This document shows, piece by piece, positions 39,373 through 51,945 of a stretch of 64,000 nucleotides of DNA; the stretch's first letter is position 1, and each line of letters begins with the position of its first letter. The notes beneath the pieces are model-generated. The model ran no database searches. It was not told the origin of the DNA and saw only the letters and a program-made list of their open reading frames with translations. The translations under genes and the position numbers were made by a program. The DNA comes from Brugia malayi (Eukaryota; Nematoda; Chromadorea; Rhabditida; Onchocercidae), in contig NW_025062479.1 in assembly GCF_000002995.4 (NCBI RefSeq), positions 7,555,721 to 7,619,720 of the forward strand, in the 5' to 3' direction.

Positions 39373-41593
39373 TTAAGCCAACGGACTATGAGTTTTTTCT
39401 AGAAATGCTCTGCAACACCTCAAACACTGTTCGTAAACCTGAAAATATAATTAATAACAGCAGTCCGAAACAAATTAGCCATTTTTTATAGAACTTGTCT
39501 TTGCTTAAAAACCTAAATTACAACTGACACATGGATACCATGATACAATAATAAACGCTCAAATAGAACTATGAATGAAAAATTAGTAAATTACCTTCTC
39601 AAACATTTGCATCCCATGACTATAAAACGGGTCCGGTACGATTAAAACACCGTCCGGATCATACCTGCCTAGATATTCGACAACTGATTTGGTTTTTACA
39701 TTTCTTCGTAAATTCATCAGATCTCTGAGGAAGTAACAAGGATAATAAATATGCACAAATGAAATGTCCAAATTAAAGAAAAACAAAAATTAAAGCGTTA
39801 CTCATATTACTTGCTATTCATGTTTATCGCAAAGAGATAAGTTCGAAAAAGATCATATAAATATAGCACGTGAAAAACTTCAAAAATTTATTTGCATAAA
39901 GTTGGTGTTGTGGGGATTCTTAAAGAAAGCACAAAGAACGGGTATTCCTCTAAATAATTTTTATTCCTTATGATTCGAATCGCTTTCCTACCTCTTTTCC
40001 CTCCAACCTGCTTTGCGGCATACAACTGTTCCTCAGCAAAAGTATTAAACTTACTCAATGTTTTCTTCGTCCATACCAAATATATAGTCAAAATCACGAA
40101 AGTCAGAGTCAGTCACCTGAAAGTCTGAGTCAGTCACTGTCATGAAACTCGAAATAAATCCCGCGAACATCCAAATAACTTACAAATATATCAAATAAAA
40201 TTGTATTAATCCATAATCTTCTTAAAATTTTCTTAATTGAACATTCTTTAGAGAAATATAAAACTTCAAAGGAATTCCCACTAGATTTACTACACAAAAG
40301 AAAAAATCAAAACTATTTCAAATTGCATCTCATTTGAGCAATCATCATTCCAATATTCACCTTCCCATTGTTGCTGAGATTATTTGATTGTCTAGAAATT
40401 TTCAACTCTTAGTAAAGGGTATGTGCACTTTTTAATGTTAAAAACTATTGCTTTGTTCCAAATAAAATTTGCTTGCAATGCCGAAATATTGTAAAAGTTT
40501 TCTAATTTAATAGTCATTCTTGGAGTAACTGACAATATTAAAACCCATCTCTTACTAAATAAAGAGTAAGAATGATCTGATAGCTCTTTACTCAAATAAT
40601 CATGCGCTTGTTGCAAATCAGTTTGCCCACTATATAAGAGCTTAAATCCTTTATTTCATTCAGTTTTTCGTACCAGCAAATTATGGTTCCGCTGCTGCTC
40701 TCTCACACTCATTCAGTTCGGTTTATTTAAAATTTCAAATTCACCATCAATTTATTCATTTTCTTCACCTCATTCGTATACATTCTACGAAATTATCAGT
40801 TTATTGTTGCTAAAGATTAATACTTGTGTACCGTGTTGTTAGCTACTAGCGAGTAAAATCGTTATAACAGATCTTTCACTCAATGTATTTGTCTATACCA
40901 ACTACAATAACAAACAAGGAAGCATATGAAAATTCAATTCGACCCTAAGCTACACACCATCTTATATCAAAAAATATAATTTTTACATAAGAACCGTAAA
41001 TTTAGCGTACAAGTTTCCTTTTCTCCCTTATAGATGTCTTGAAAATAAAATAATAAAGGAGAAATAAATAAAATAAACCAGAACAAACCTGGCGAACTTT
41101 ATGTTCGTAATCTTTAATCCCATGTCTTGCTAATGTTGCCATCGCTCTTTTATCCGGAGATTTACCAATATGAAAACTGGCAACTGCAGCACTATCCACA
41201 ATCCATTTATCTTCAAGACCTTTCTTCTTGATGAGATCCAAACAAATTCCTTCAGCCATTGGTGATCGACAAATATTGCCTGTACTAAGAGTTCAGTTTC
41301 GATGTGGTAACAAGTCAGCAACACTTATTTTTTCAAAATTCGTTTATGAAGAGAAACGGAATGAATTGTGCACTATTGTCAGCAGATAACGAGTGTACGC
41401 CATCACTGCTATCTTCTTCTGACTCTTTTTTAAAGAATGTCAAATGAGCAGTTCTCAAGATGAGTCGCTTTAATATAGGCCTTGAGTTTATCTCTTACTG
41501 TAATGTATTTATGAAGTTGTGCAAAAATATGCGCTCACCTAAGCATACGAAGAGGGCACTTTTCCTTTTCTTCCCACAACCAGCGTTTGTCAT
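39373..41593 (-). CDS. ACP1: Low-molecular-weight protein tyrosine phosphatase
   Basis: A cytosolic phosphatase of the LMW-PTP family that removes phosphate from tyrosine through a cysteine-phosphate intermediate. Five exons join in phase: 41593-41539, 41279-41089, 40116-40055, 39724-39595 and 39438-39373, giving 167 residues; typical members have about 157. The P-loop is split across the first intron: FVCL-G-NICRSP, with catalytic Cys17 and Arg23 (C-x5-R). The general acid is Asp134 in VPDPFY. Other conserved parts are WIVDSAAVASFHIGKSPDKR, the FDYIFGMDEENI segment, and a final CLRCCRAFLEK helix. The first exon sits in a frame that also contains a longer unrelated open frame, so it is easy to miss. 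It starts MTNAGCGKKRKSALFVCL. A direct duplication of 21 bases abuts the acceptor of exon 3. Confidence 0.93.
40097..40137 (-). repeat. 21-base direct duplication across an intron/exon border
   Basis: GTGACTGACTCAGACTTTCAG in the intron is followed directly by GTGACTGACTCTGACTTTCG, which begins exon 3 of the phosphatase. The intronic copy itself supplies the acceptor AG. Confidence 0.9.
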
Positions 41594-41642
41594 TATCTAT
41601 TTCATCTGGAATAAAATCACCGCAACCAACCAATCTGTATGA

Positions 41643-41658
41643 CTGAAAAAGGAGCATA
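41643..41658 (-). promoter_or_regulatory. 3' splice acceptor 49 bases upstream of the phosphatase ATG
   Basis: On the minus strand, TATGCTCCTTTTTCAG is a near-ideal nematode acceptor with a pyrimidine tract. No coding exon upstream is needed, so a trans-spliced leader or a 5'UTR intron is likely. Confidence 0.5.
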
Positions 41659-42925
41659 AACAAAGAAAGAATCAAATTCAAAGAAATGACAATAGAAGTT
41701 AAAACATATGCCGGCAATTCAAGTTAATTCGAATAAATTAAGCGCCAAAAGATAAAATTATTCTCATTCTGATATTAGGAAGGCCTAGTTCCAAAGTTCC
41801 CAAAGAAACTTAGTATTGTTTTTCAAATAATTTGACCTCGCTCCGTCGAACTACTGCATTAAAACGGAAGGGCGAGCGGATAATATGAACAACTGAAAGT
41901 GCAAAAGAAAGTGAATTTACGGCCCGCGAAAGATATTCTTAAATGTGTCCCGTCCACTGCATAGACAGCAGAACAGAAGAACCCGGAACTGCTCTTCCTC
42001 GGGCACAATTTTGTGTCCCATTACTCCCACAATCATCCGAGAGTGGACAGCTGCTAAACCTACCGTAGCACTGATATGCCAAAATCCCCACTGTCTTCGA
42101 CGAGTTCTAGCACTGCTCAGCTGTCCTATTACCAGAAATCGTTTTGTCCTGGTTAACAACCACCGCCTGCTGCTCGTCTACACCAACCAACAACATCCAT
42201 TGATCGATTTTTGAGCACTCTCAGTGTGCACCTCTGCGCCGCCCTCTTCCACACTAGGTTATGTTGCTTGGCCTCTGCAACTATGCTACTGCCACTGCAA
42301 CTGCAGTGCTCATTCCACATCGCATCCTCACACAGTTCGATACCCAAGTGATCTATCTATTCATCCAGTGGAGTGAGTAGTGGGTGAGTGGCTCGGCTGT
42401 CTGTGTGTCGCAATGGGTTAGTCAGTTTTTTTTTCAAATGGTAATAATTGATAGTCAAACGTTCAAACTAGAGATGTTAACAATTACCACCTATAGATTC
42501 CCATTTTCTCCTTATTTTCTGAGAAAATGGTACAGTCTTGGCAGAGGAATTAATAAATTTAATATTATGTTTCTCTTATATTGCAATTGCATCGAAGAGC
42601 AAGACATGAATTGGTGAGGTTATCACTTGGTTCATTTATACTTTCCTTTCTTCCTGTCTTCTAATTTATTTCATAATTCGAGACACTGATTATCTCTGTT
42701 ATGTTGAGAATGATCGGTTTGCTTTCAGCTACGGTGGTCTGTAAATTGCCATCAGCTATCATCTGAGTGATGTGTTTCTGTTAAAGTAGCTAAACAAATT
42801 TCAATAGTGATCTTTTATTTTAAATGGTGGGATTATTAAAAGGGGGTGTATATCTTCAATGGATTCCAGACTAAACCGCATGCCTAACTGTTTCATATAA
42901 TACGTTTGCACGGATTACGAAAGTT
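41659..42925. promoter_or_regulatory. Divergent intergenic region between the phosphatase (-) and unc-115 (+)
   Basis: About 1.3 kb separates the two start codons. Bases 41940-42400 are noticeably richer in G and C than the flanks, as expected of a shared promoter area. An acceptor-like CTTTCAG at 42722-42728 precedes the unc-115 ATG by about 200 bases and may mark the beginning of its transcript. Open frames here (for example 41917-42159 minus) show no domain. Confidence 0.4.
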
Positions 42926-45900
42926 ATGTCGACTACTTTTGCAGGAAAGAAGTGTTACGTATGTAGAAAGAAATGTATTGGCGAAATTTTAAAGGCAGAT
43001 GGCGAGAAATATATTCACATTTCTTGTTTTAAATGTGCGAGTAAGTCATTAGAATCAATCTGTTTTAGTAACACGAAATATTTGCTACATCTAAATTGTT
43101 CACACTGGAGAGTGTGGGACGAAGTAGATTTCCTGAACTTCAGATTCTCGGATTCTTTTTTTTTCCTCTTTTTTGTAGAAGTTCTTGATTAAACGCTCGC
43201 TTTCAATATTTTGTTTAACAAAATTGAGGTTGTCGACTCTAAAAGTGCAATAATTCTTCAGTTATTCATTTTTTGGTCACAAATATAAAAATACCGTCGA
43301 CAAGAAACTTAGTTGCTTATAGCTGCATTCTTCACTTTTTTTTTTAGAGGCGATTTAATTTCTAGGCAGAAGCAGCTCTTTCATAATAAGTGGTGAGGTT
43401 GCATGTACAGATGTAAATTCATTTGAAATTGCTTGAAATGAGTAGCCTGTAGGAAATATGTTCCAGTCTGTTTGTTTGTTTTGAGACTAAAGTTTTTCTT
43501 GGAGATTTGTAGTGCACGCAAATGGACGGAAAGACATCCCTTTATTTTCCGAAGGAATAATAGAATCGACTAATTCTTTTTAAGTAGTTCTTTTTTCATT
43601 TCGTCTCTCAACATTTCACCTATTTGTTGTCTACCATTTTCTAAATGACTTAATGTCATTTTTTGAATTATTCTATTTGAGATAAATCATCCAGAAGATT
43701 TAAGTAAGTATGAAATGAAGGGATTTATGAGAAGTTGGATTGCCGGTTAAAATATTTTAGTGTGTTCTTTGAAGTTTTCATAGCACTCCTTGTTTTGTTT
43801 GTTCTAAATCATGAAAATAGAATTTCATCACTGTTTGTGGTTCATGTGTTACATTATTCTCTCCAGTTTTATTTGAATTTATTTGAATATCAAATCAGTT
43901 CATGTGACTTTCTTTCAGCATCGTAGTTTCTTTACTATTCTTTTACGAACGAAGTAAGAAAAATATTTTTAGAGTGTTCAAGATCATTGAGGGAAACTGG
44001 CTATTACACGGGTTCAGAAGGACAGTTTTTGTGTGCCGAAGATTTTCGAGCATTATCTGTGCCTTTGAAAGTGAAAGCTGAACAACAAAATCTAAAACAT
44101 GCTGACGAAACTTCCTTATCACCAGCTTCTCCGATTATCCCGCCAGGTCAACCATCACCTCCTCTCATCTCTCCTGCAGATATTCGTCAAGTTTCTGCTG
44201 CAGGTGTCGTGGTTTAATTTAGAATTGCTTTAACTTTTGATGCCTTTGCTTTTGATTTATTGTTGTATGTGCTTGTTGCCTCACGTTTTTGGTCTTCCTC
44301 GAGTGTGATCAATTTTATTGTGCATATCAAGATCGGTATTGTGGTTGGTGCGAATACCAGATCAAATTTCAAAGCTTTTCAGGATGTGCATCTTGCGGAC
44401 AGCCACTGCAGAGTGGTCAGGTGTTGCTGGCACTTGGAGAACAGTGGCATGTTTGGTGTTTTAAATGTTCTGAATGCACTACCATTTTACAAGGCGAATA
44501 CATGACACATGATGGCAAACCACTTTGTATTCGAGATTATAATACGAAATATGGTGTCCGGTGCTATGAATGTGATAAGTACATTGCTGGGAAAGTATTG
44601 CAAGTGTGTAGTTTAGCGGACTTTTAAATTGTTTTGAAATATGTGTATTCTGTGCATTAGATGGTTTTCAGATTTCATTGGTGTTTGATACTTAGACCAT
44701 TTTATAATCGCGAAGTGTAACGTAATGTAGTTTAAAAAAGCTGGTTCGTTTGTGTGTGAAAATATATTGAAGATTACATTCAGATTTACAAATTTTCAAA
44801 TATCAATAACAGCTTTAGGCTGGAGGTTACAAGTTTCACCCGACTTGTGCTCGTTGTTCACGTTGCGGTGAACGCTTTGGTGATGGAGAGGAAATGTACA
44901 TGCAGGGTGATGAAATTTGGCATCCAGGTTGCGAGCAGACTAAAGTGACAGAAAGTATTGCAGTATGTTATTTTGATATGTTTTGTACTTATGTCAGTGA
45001 CTTGGATTATTTGCAGGTGGAATTTTATGAGTTAAATTAACACTTATAGCGGACGAGCATAGCATCCTTTTTCATCTTGCTTCGGTTTCATATGTGTAAT
45101 GTTATTATGGGATATGGGACCTTTTTCCTTGCAAACAAAAAAAAGCTGGAAAGTTTCCAGAATTGGTCATTTCGTGCGTCCGAAAACACAAATTAAGATA
45201 TTCTTTTTTCCAGAAGGGAAAATAATCTTTAATAATCGATTTGATGCTTACTTCCTGCACTTTTATTATAACTACAATATACTGGACGTAACTACTGATC
45301 TTTGCTTGTCATATCTTGGAAACCAAATAAAATAGCATAATATTTTCGCCTTGAACAACTATTCTAAATTACTGTGAGTTTGTGTACTTGGTTTGATGCC
45401 CATATTTCCAGTTAACAGGTCTACTAAATGATGCTCGTGAGGAACCAAAATATCATTCGCATTTTGGCCAACATTTGACATACATGTATCTATTGCCAGA
45501 GGCTGAGCAAACGTATTTGAAGCAACCGATCCCACCCCATCCACCACAGCTTGCGCAGTTTCATACTCCTCAGGGTAATTATGCTTGATTTGAATCAGAT
45601 CGTGGAGCTATTTTTGCGGTTAGTTAGAATTTCTGTAACTTTGTGCTGCATGAAATAAAAGGTATTTTCTTGATCGTTATTTTCCAGGTCCAATTAAAAT
45701 CCGGAAATCACGGCTTTCAATGTTGAAAACAGGAATGCAACGGTTAAGTGAGTTTTATTTTCTTTCTTGGCTGGAATTTTAAAGCACGTTATAAGAAAAC
45801 TTCATATTACTTTTTATATTTTTTATTGCTTGCGTTAAAAAGGGTCGAAATCACTTATAATTTGAAATTTATGTTTAAGCGGAAGATCTCGAAAAAAGTG

Positions 45901-47860
45901 CTCCACGTCCACGATCACCGCATATGGATAATGAAGAACCGATTGAGATGGCCCATTATCCGGCTGGGCATGCTCCGGAACCTGGTATTGTCCCACCAAT
46001 TGAGCGAGCGGACTTTCCAGCGCCACCATACCCTTATGCACTGGACGGTTTGTTTTCGTATTGAATTAGTGACGATTTTTTTTTCTTTTTTTTTGAAGAT
46101 TTGATAAGATCTAGTAACAGTTCGATGATTACGAAGTTTTTGTTATAGCTGAAAAAGTCGTTTTACTCAAGTAAGAAGTTTAGAAATAAAGTGTAAACTG
46201 ATGTCTAGAGCAAGTATCCAGGAGGAAAACTAAAATTGATTAGCCGTGACTTTTGCAGACTTTTTTTGTGTAGAAGACATTGCTTTTCCTCTTTCTTCTC
46301 GCTCAAAAAAATGTTTACGACTTTGCATTTACTTAGGCCTTAATCGTTTGAACCGTTTATTTTTGTTTGTGCTGACTGTAGTTTTTTTTTTTTTTTTTAT
46401 TGAAAAATATGTTCTGAATCTGAATCGACCTGCCAGAATATGGGGAAAATGCTCTTCTTAATACTTACTAAGTTTTGACTGAGTGGAAGCAAATTCCATG
46501 CATTGTTTTTACTGATTTTTAGTTAAATACCTCGTTTAAGATGTTAAACGCCACCTTTCATGGTCATCTGTTGAAAATGATGATGACGATGATGAAGATG
46601 ATTATGAAGAGTCAAATCGAATTAATGACGAGAAGTTACGGCGAGCAGTGGAGCAGTTAGATACTTATGACAAAGATTCGTCAATTGCTCGTGTTATTAA
46701 GCAAAATCTCGAAGAAGTGCATAAGAAACAAAGGTTATCTTTCCACATCGGTTTGCTTAAAGTTTGCTCTGCCTTCCTATTTTCTCTTAATAACTGCATA
46801 ATAGATATAATTACCATTATCATTTGAGATTGCCTCTGCACTGGGATCCAAGAAATGCAAGCCGTACACCATCTGCCAAGAAGATGCCTCACTTGCGATT
46901 TCGTTATGACACTCCAGTAAATGCATGTATGCTTGTATTTGCTAGTGCTTTTTCTAGTCTTAGTCTGTTATAAATTAAAAAACTTCTTTCCAGAAACTCG
47001 TTTTTGAAAAAGTCATAAGTTTTTTAGCTCCTTCTCGTCATGTGAATCGACCGAAACCATGGGTTTATTGGCAGAGACAAACGGATAAAGCGGCGACAAC
47101 ATCAATACCATTTTTCCACATTCCGAGGGCATGCGTCGAAATGACTGGTCGATCAGCTACGCTACCGGATGGTTATCATTATGGGCAAAATGTTTCCTTA
47201 GATGTTCTCAACACGACAATTAGCTCTCACTTTTCTGACCGTAAGCTTAAGTATTCGAAATTAAGTTTCACTAGTTTAGATCGATACTTACTTACATTTG
47301 ACGAATTTTGTTGGGAGATGTTTCCCAAACCTTATCTTTTCATATTCGCGATATAACTGTAATATTTGCTTCTGAAAACTTGGAGAATGAGTCTCTTTAT
47401 GTGTTTATTACTTAGGTTGCAGACGATGAGCTTCTACGAAAATCGGTAAATCATCTTGGATTTCCTACAAGTTTTTAGTACAGGAAGAGACATCTAGCAA
47501 TGTTTCTATTTTAGTCTCTAGGTTTTCCTCTATTTTGTACCCATTTCAGAATTGCTGGGACGTAGTGGTACTTTGCCAGGTGACTACCGTACTTGTACCA
47601 CAAACGGTGCTGGTACAGGTGGGAGTCGTGGTACTTTGAGAAGTTCATTGCCAGATATGAGTAAACCAGCAAAAATTTATCCGCTGAACGTTTTGCAAAC
47701 ATCTAACAAGAAATTACCAGATGATGTGGATCGCGCACATCTAGAACGGCATCTGAACAGAAACCAGTTTGAAGAGACGTTCAACATGAGTCCTATTGAG
47801 TTCTATAAGTTACCGGAGTGGAAAAGAATTAATTTGAAACGAAAAGCGAAACTCTTCTAA
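42926..47860 (+). CDS. unc-115: UNC-115/abLIM, actin-binding LIM protein with villin headpiece
   Basis: UNC-115 is a cytoplasmic actin-binding adaptor acting downstream of Rac in axon guidance. Eleven exons join in phase: 42926-43040, 43973-44203, 44383-44603, 44819-44962, 45412-45574, 45688-45747, 45880-46047, 46541-46733, 46829-46916, 46994-47240 and 47550-47860, giving 646 residues. LIM1 is about residues 10-62 (CYVC...HISC..CAKC...C). LIM2 starts at about 117 (CASC, WHVWCFKCSEC) and LIM3 at about 178 (CYEC, FHPTCARCSRC, WHPGC). A proline-rich linker and an acidic DDDDDEDDYEE run follow. Then come conserved linker motifs (LHWDPRNASRTPS and PSRHVNRPKPWVYW) and a C-terminal villin headpiece (about 596-646, LPDDVDRAHLERHL...LKRKAKLF). 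Three LIMs, not the four of vertebrate abLIM1, fit C. elegans UNC-115. Weak points are the donor of exon 2 (GTGTCG) and the acceptor of exon 9 (TTTGAG). Confidence 0.93.
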
Positions 47861-50800
47861 AGTTTTTATCTAGTAACCAGTGAGTAACCAGTGATGGGGT
47901 TTTTTCTCTTTTAGAAAGGGTTATGAAAGTCTTGTTTTTTCTTAGGCTTTTGGGTTACAGCGCTAGACAAATGTGGTTTATTAAAATCATTGATTTTTTT
48001 TTTTGTGTGTTTGTGGTGATTGCATTTTACGTATTTCTGAGGGTTGCTGTGCTAGTTTTATAATATTAGTTTGAATTCTGTAACTTGACCAACTTTTTCC
48101 AAAATTCAAAATTATTGGAGTAGTGAGTACATTTTTATTCATGCTCTGTTGAAATTAAATAATTTTTGAGTTGTTATATATTTTTTTAATTCAAAAAACT
48201 TGCTTTAATTCAGAATTGTTGTTTGCTTCTTCATTCTATAGAATTTTGATTTCTTTGTGCACTGGTTTTGATGTATATCATTAGCTTAAGAAAATGGTTG
48301 AAAAAAATGTCCTTCCTGTAGTCGTTAATTTTCTCTGAAGTGATTGAGATTGTCATGTGAAACACGGTGCTAGTGTAGCGGTGAAGTACAGCGGATGATC
48401 TTTAAACTTCTATCTAGACGTCATAATTAGCAGGGATGGCGAACACACCATCAGGTAGTGTTCAGAGTTCCTATGATTATTATTTTAATTTTGTCAAGAA
48501 ATATTTCACGATTGATGCCGGGGGCAGGTCCGCTTATTGCTCGTCTGACTTGAACACATACTGTTGCTTTCGAAGGTTGTTTTTCGAACCAATGCGGTCG
48601 TTATTGCTGATGTTTCTGTTATTTAAGTCGTTCTATAACAACTGTTTCAGTTCAGCTTCGTAAATTTTTTCCCACTTTTTATTGGTGTACATGTCATTTT
48701 TGAAGTTTCTTGAAAAGTGATAGAAGATAGCTTTTGCTGAAGAAACAGCCGTCCAGAAGCCCAGCGGTCCAAGAAATGTTTGGCTCTCCATGACACCACT
48801 TAGTTTCAAATTTTTTAGTTTCCGTAAGCTTTATGCGCGTGATTTTATATATGTGGCAGGGGATTTCAAAAGTGTGGTAATTAAGGTAACCAAATTGTGA
48901 AACCAAAGGGCTTTTGTCATTCACGGTACCACTCACTGTTCTTACTTTTACTGCAAAACGTAACAGCATTAATTGCTCAGAAATTCTTTATCACGATTGG
49001 AGAATGAAACATATCATACGATACAACTGTTAGTTTCCAGGAGATTGAGGGGGAAAGAAAAGCTGTACAGGGGTTAACAAATGCAGTGGTCGGTTTATTG
49101 AAGGATAGATAGGGAACAGTTTTTTTATTCTCTCAAGCCTTTGCTGTTAGATTTTGGGAACTTTTAGAGCTTTGAAAAGTATAAAAATCAGAAAATGTTA
49201 AGTGGTAGTAGCGAGATTTTTACAAACTATATTTTGTCAGGCCTTTTGTGATTTGTGTGCTTTTTTTTTGCGTTTCTATTATTAGTATTCATATACGTTC
49301 CACATGCCAAATATTTGCGCTTTGAAAAAAAATGCCGTTTGCTGTAATATAGTGATCATCTATGAGATAAAGTTGTGCAATCTGTTCCAAATTTGGGGAA
49401 GCAAGTAGTGCTGCACACCCGAAACCATTTTCATTATAATTTTCTTTCAAAAGGAGTGCAAAGATTGAGGGAGTTCCCAATAACTATTGGGATTTCAGGA
49501 TGAAGCGTACTTGAGTTTAGATCACCGATTTTTTAGCCGAAAAAGACAACTTGAGGGGGTATCCGGGATAGGTAATAAGTTGATTTTCATGAAATATGGT
49601 CATGCATTTAGTTTGAGATCGGGATTAGTTTGAGATTTCTTATCTATCCCCGTATATGCAAAATAACTAAAAGAAAGTCGGAAAGGATATTTTACAAAGG
49701 AATTCTGAGCTTCAGGGATGTTGAAGAGAATCGAAAGTCAGAGGAGCGTATAGGCTTCTCCAGATTATCTCGGAACTAGCTACAAACGAAGCCATTATTG
49801 TATTCAATGATAATGTGGAACGAGCCTTGAGATCCCGTGGCATTGTATATAACACGGATCCTTAGATGTTTTATAGTGGCTTATTCCGTAATTTCTTTTG
49901 CAACCTGTTCCGTCCCCTTCCATCATCCACATTCCCTCAAAACTCTAACGTATAACTTCGTCCCTTGGCAAGGATGTACAGGTTTCGAGTTCTTTTACGG
50001 TGACAGGTAAACATCGTGAATTACTAGGCTTTGGAGGAACTTTTGTTCATGTGAATTACCACCGGAGGAAGGAATAAAATTCTTCCCAATCTGATATGAT
50101 TTCAATTTTTCACAAAACAGGTTCGTCAACAGATTAATCAGCAAATCCTGCGAAAATTTTTGTGAACAAGCACAATTTTACCGATAAGATCATCACAAAG
50201 AAATTGCTTTCATGAACAGAAAGAAAACTTTTCACTGTCAAAGGATAATGTTTGAGAATTTGCAAATAATCTACATCTCTTTTCAAATATTCCTAAATGT
50301 TAGCACTGAATCTGACTATAATGTAATATGTAACTTTTAATACTGTCTGCAGTATGTTTTGGACTTTTGCGGACCAACTTCTTAAATGGAATCCTATTCA
50401 GCAATCTTTCCTATGGAAATCACTTTTTCATGAAAACCTCGATATTTCTGAAAACCCGCCTTTTAAGACCACTGAAAATATCTTCCCCGATAAATATGCA
50501 TCTGATAGTGCACTGTTACTACGACCATGTAAACATAAATACAAAACATTTGCTCAGTAGAACGGAACAATTTATTTCATACGGGTGAAACCTATCGCGA
50601 AAGCATTAAAGGAACTTTCTATTTATACACATTGCCAAAAATTCAAAATAACATCCTGAAAAACGTTTAGTTACTTGATGAAAGTAAAATTTACTGGTTT
50701 AAAGATGATTTATAGAAAGAAGCAATGAAAATGCAAGCGACATGGAGCGAAATGAGACAAGTACGCCTCCGAGGAATAATGAACACTTGGGACATCAAAT

Positions 50801-51809
50801 TCCAAATAGATAATTGAATGACTTATAATTCGGATCGAGCCATCGATGGTAGTACTGTTGAAAACGAGCTATTACATTCTATGAAGCAAGTACAAATAAG
50901 ACGAATAAATTATCCTTTGTAGATAAGTCTTTTCACATACATTTGTTACATCCATAACCAAAATCTTATTTTTATAACGACACATTTGGGACATTGAGCT
51001 CGCGCAAAATATATTTTCATCGAAGAATCGAAGTATCACAAGAGAGTCTTGGCATACGTTTTAACGATCTACGATAGCTATTGTGAGTAGCCAAAATAAT
51101 TCGTGCATTTCATTGAACCAAGCAGGAATGACGACACAGTTTTTAGGTGCATCAGGCCAAATTTCGATTCAAAAGTTATCGTTCCTGCCACAACTTTCCA
51201 TCGCTAAAGAACCAATTTTAGTACTGGATAGCTTCTTCAAAACTTCAGCTTGCAACTGAATCCAGTCCTCTTTCCTGAGAAATTACACTTATATTTCTGA
51301 AGCTGAATTCAAAGTGACTTTTAGGGTTCACTGAATTTTTAAGCTAATGTTTGTTAATGTTCACTATGGTGAAGGTGTATAGACAATATTAGAAAGAGGA
51401 AATAGAAAAACAACAGCTCTGGAATCCAGCATATATTACCTTATTGACATACGAAAGTCATGTACTTGGATAAAACTTCAACCTCAGGGTATAAGAACCG
51501 TTGATGACGACGTGCATTGATTGTTAATCAGTAAAAAAATGGGAAACTGACAAGAAACCTACATTCACTTTTTAAAGAAGAATAAAACCAATTTCCCGAA
51601 ATAAGTGATTAATAAGCACTTCCAATTTAAATTACAACCTGCTAAATGATATATTTTACGGAAATATTAAAACATTCACAGATATCACACAAGCACTAAA
51701 ACTTCCAAGCACTTATTGTTTTAAGACGTATCGAAAACGACTGCTTGGAACCGAACCACTCCAGTTAAAATATTAAAATCTTTTAACTGCAGATATGTGC
51801 ACTGAAGTT

Positions 51810-51840
<31 letters not shown>

Positions 51841-51945
51841 ACCATCGACAATTGATTTAACACCGATTTAAAATTATTTAAGCAAATAAAGATAGATTCC
51901 TATTAAACACAAGCAGTGAAGAAGCGATCCTTGATAACCAAAAGA
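47861..51945. other. Convergent intergenic region, unc-115 (+) to erd-2 (-)
   Basis: No gene is supportable. The unc-115 3'UTR is at the left and the erd-2 3'UTR at the right. A poly-A rich stretch lies at about 51808-51841. Frames such as 49289-49480 (-) and 50354-50560 (+) lack recognisable domains. A tRNA-like A-box patch near 48370-48400 has no clear B box. Confidence 0.45.
51808..51841. repeat. A-rich homopolymer tract
   Basis: Over thirty bases are almost all A, interrupted by one G. Because erd-2 runs on the minus strand this is a T tract downstream of its stop. Confidence 0.85.

Noticed and set aside
41535..41717. Open frame with SYRLVGCGDFIPDE and KCPLRMLR
   Set aside because: It is the out-of-phase shadow of the phosphatase first exon; the correct frame gives KRKSALFVCLG, joining NICRSP.
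41917..42159. Minus-strand frame with VLLFCCLCSG, resembling a phosphatase P-loop
   Set aside because: It cannot be spliced in phase to give C-x5-R with NICRSP, and the true exon was found at 41539-41593.
47416..47447. Possible microexon in the last intron of unc-115
   Set aside because: Using either acceptor introduces a stop or breaks the frame of the villin headpiece exon.
48365..48430. A-box-like TAGTGTAGCGGTGAAGTA suggesting a tRNA
   Set aside because: No cloverleaf could be completed and no B box was found downstream.
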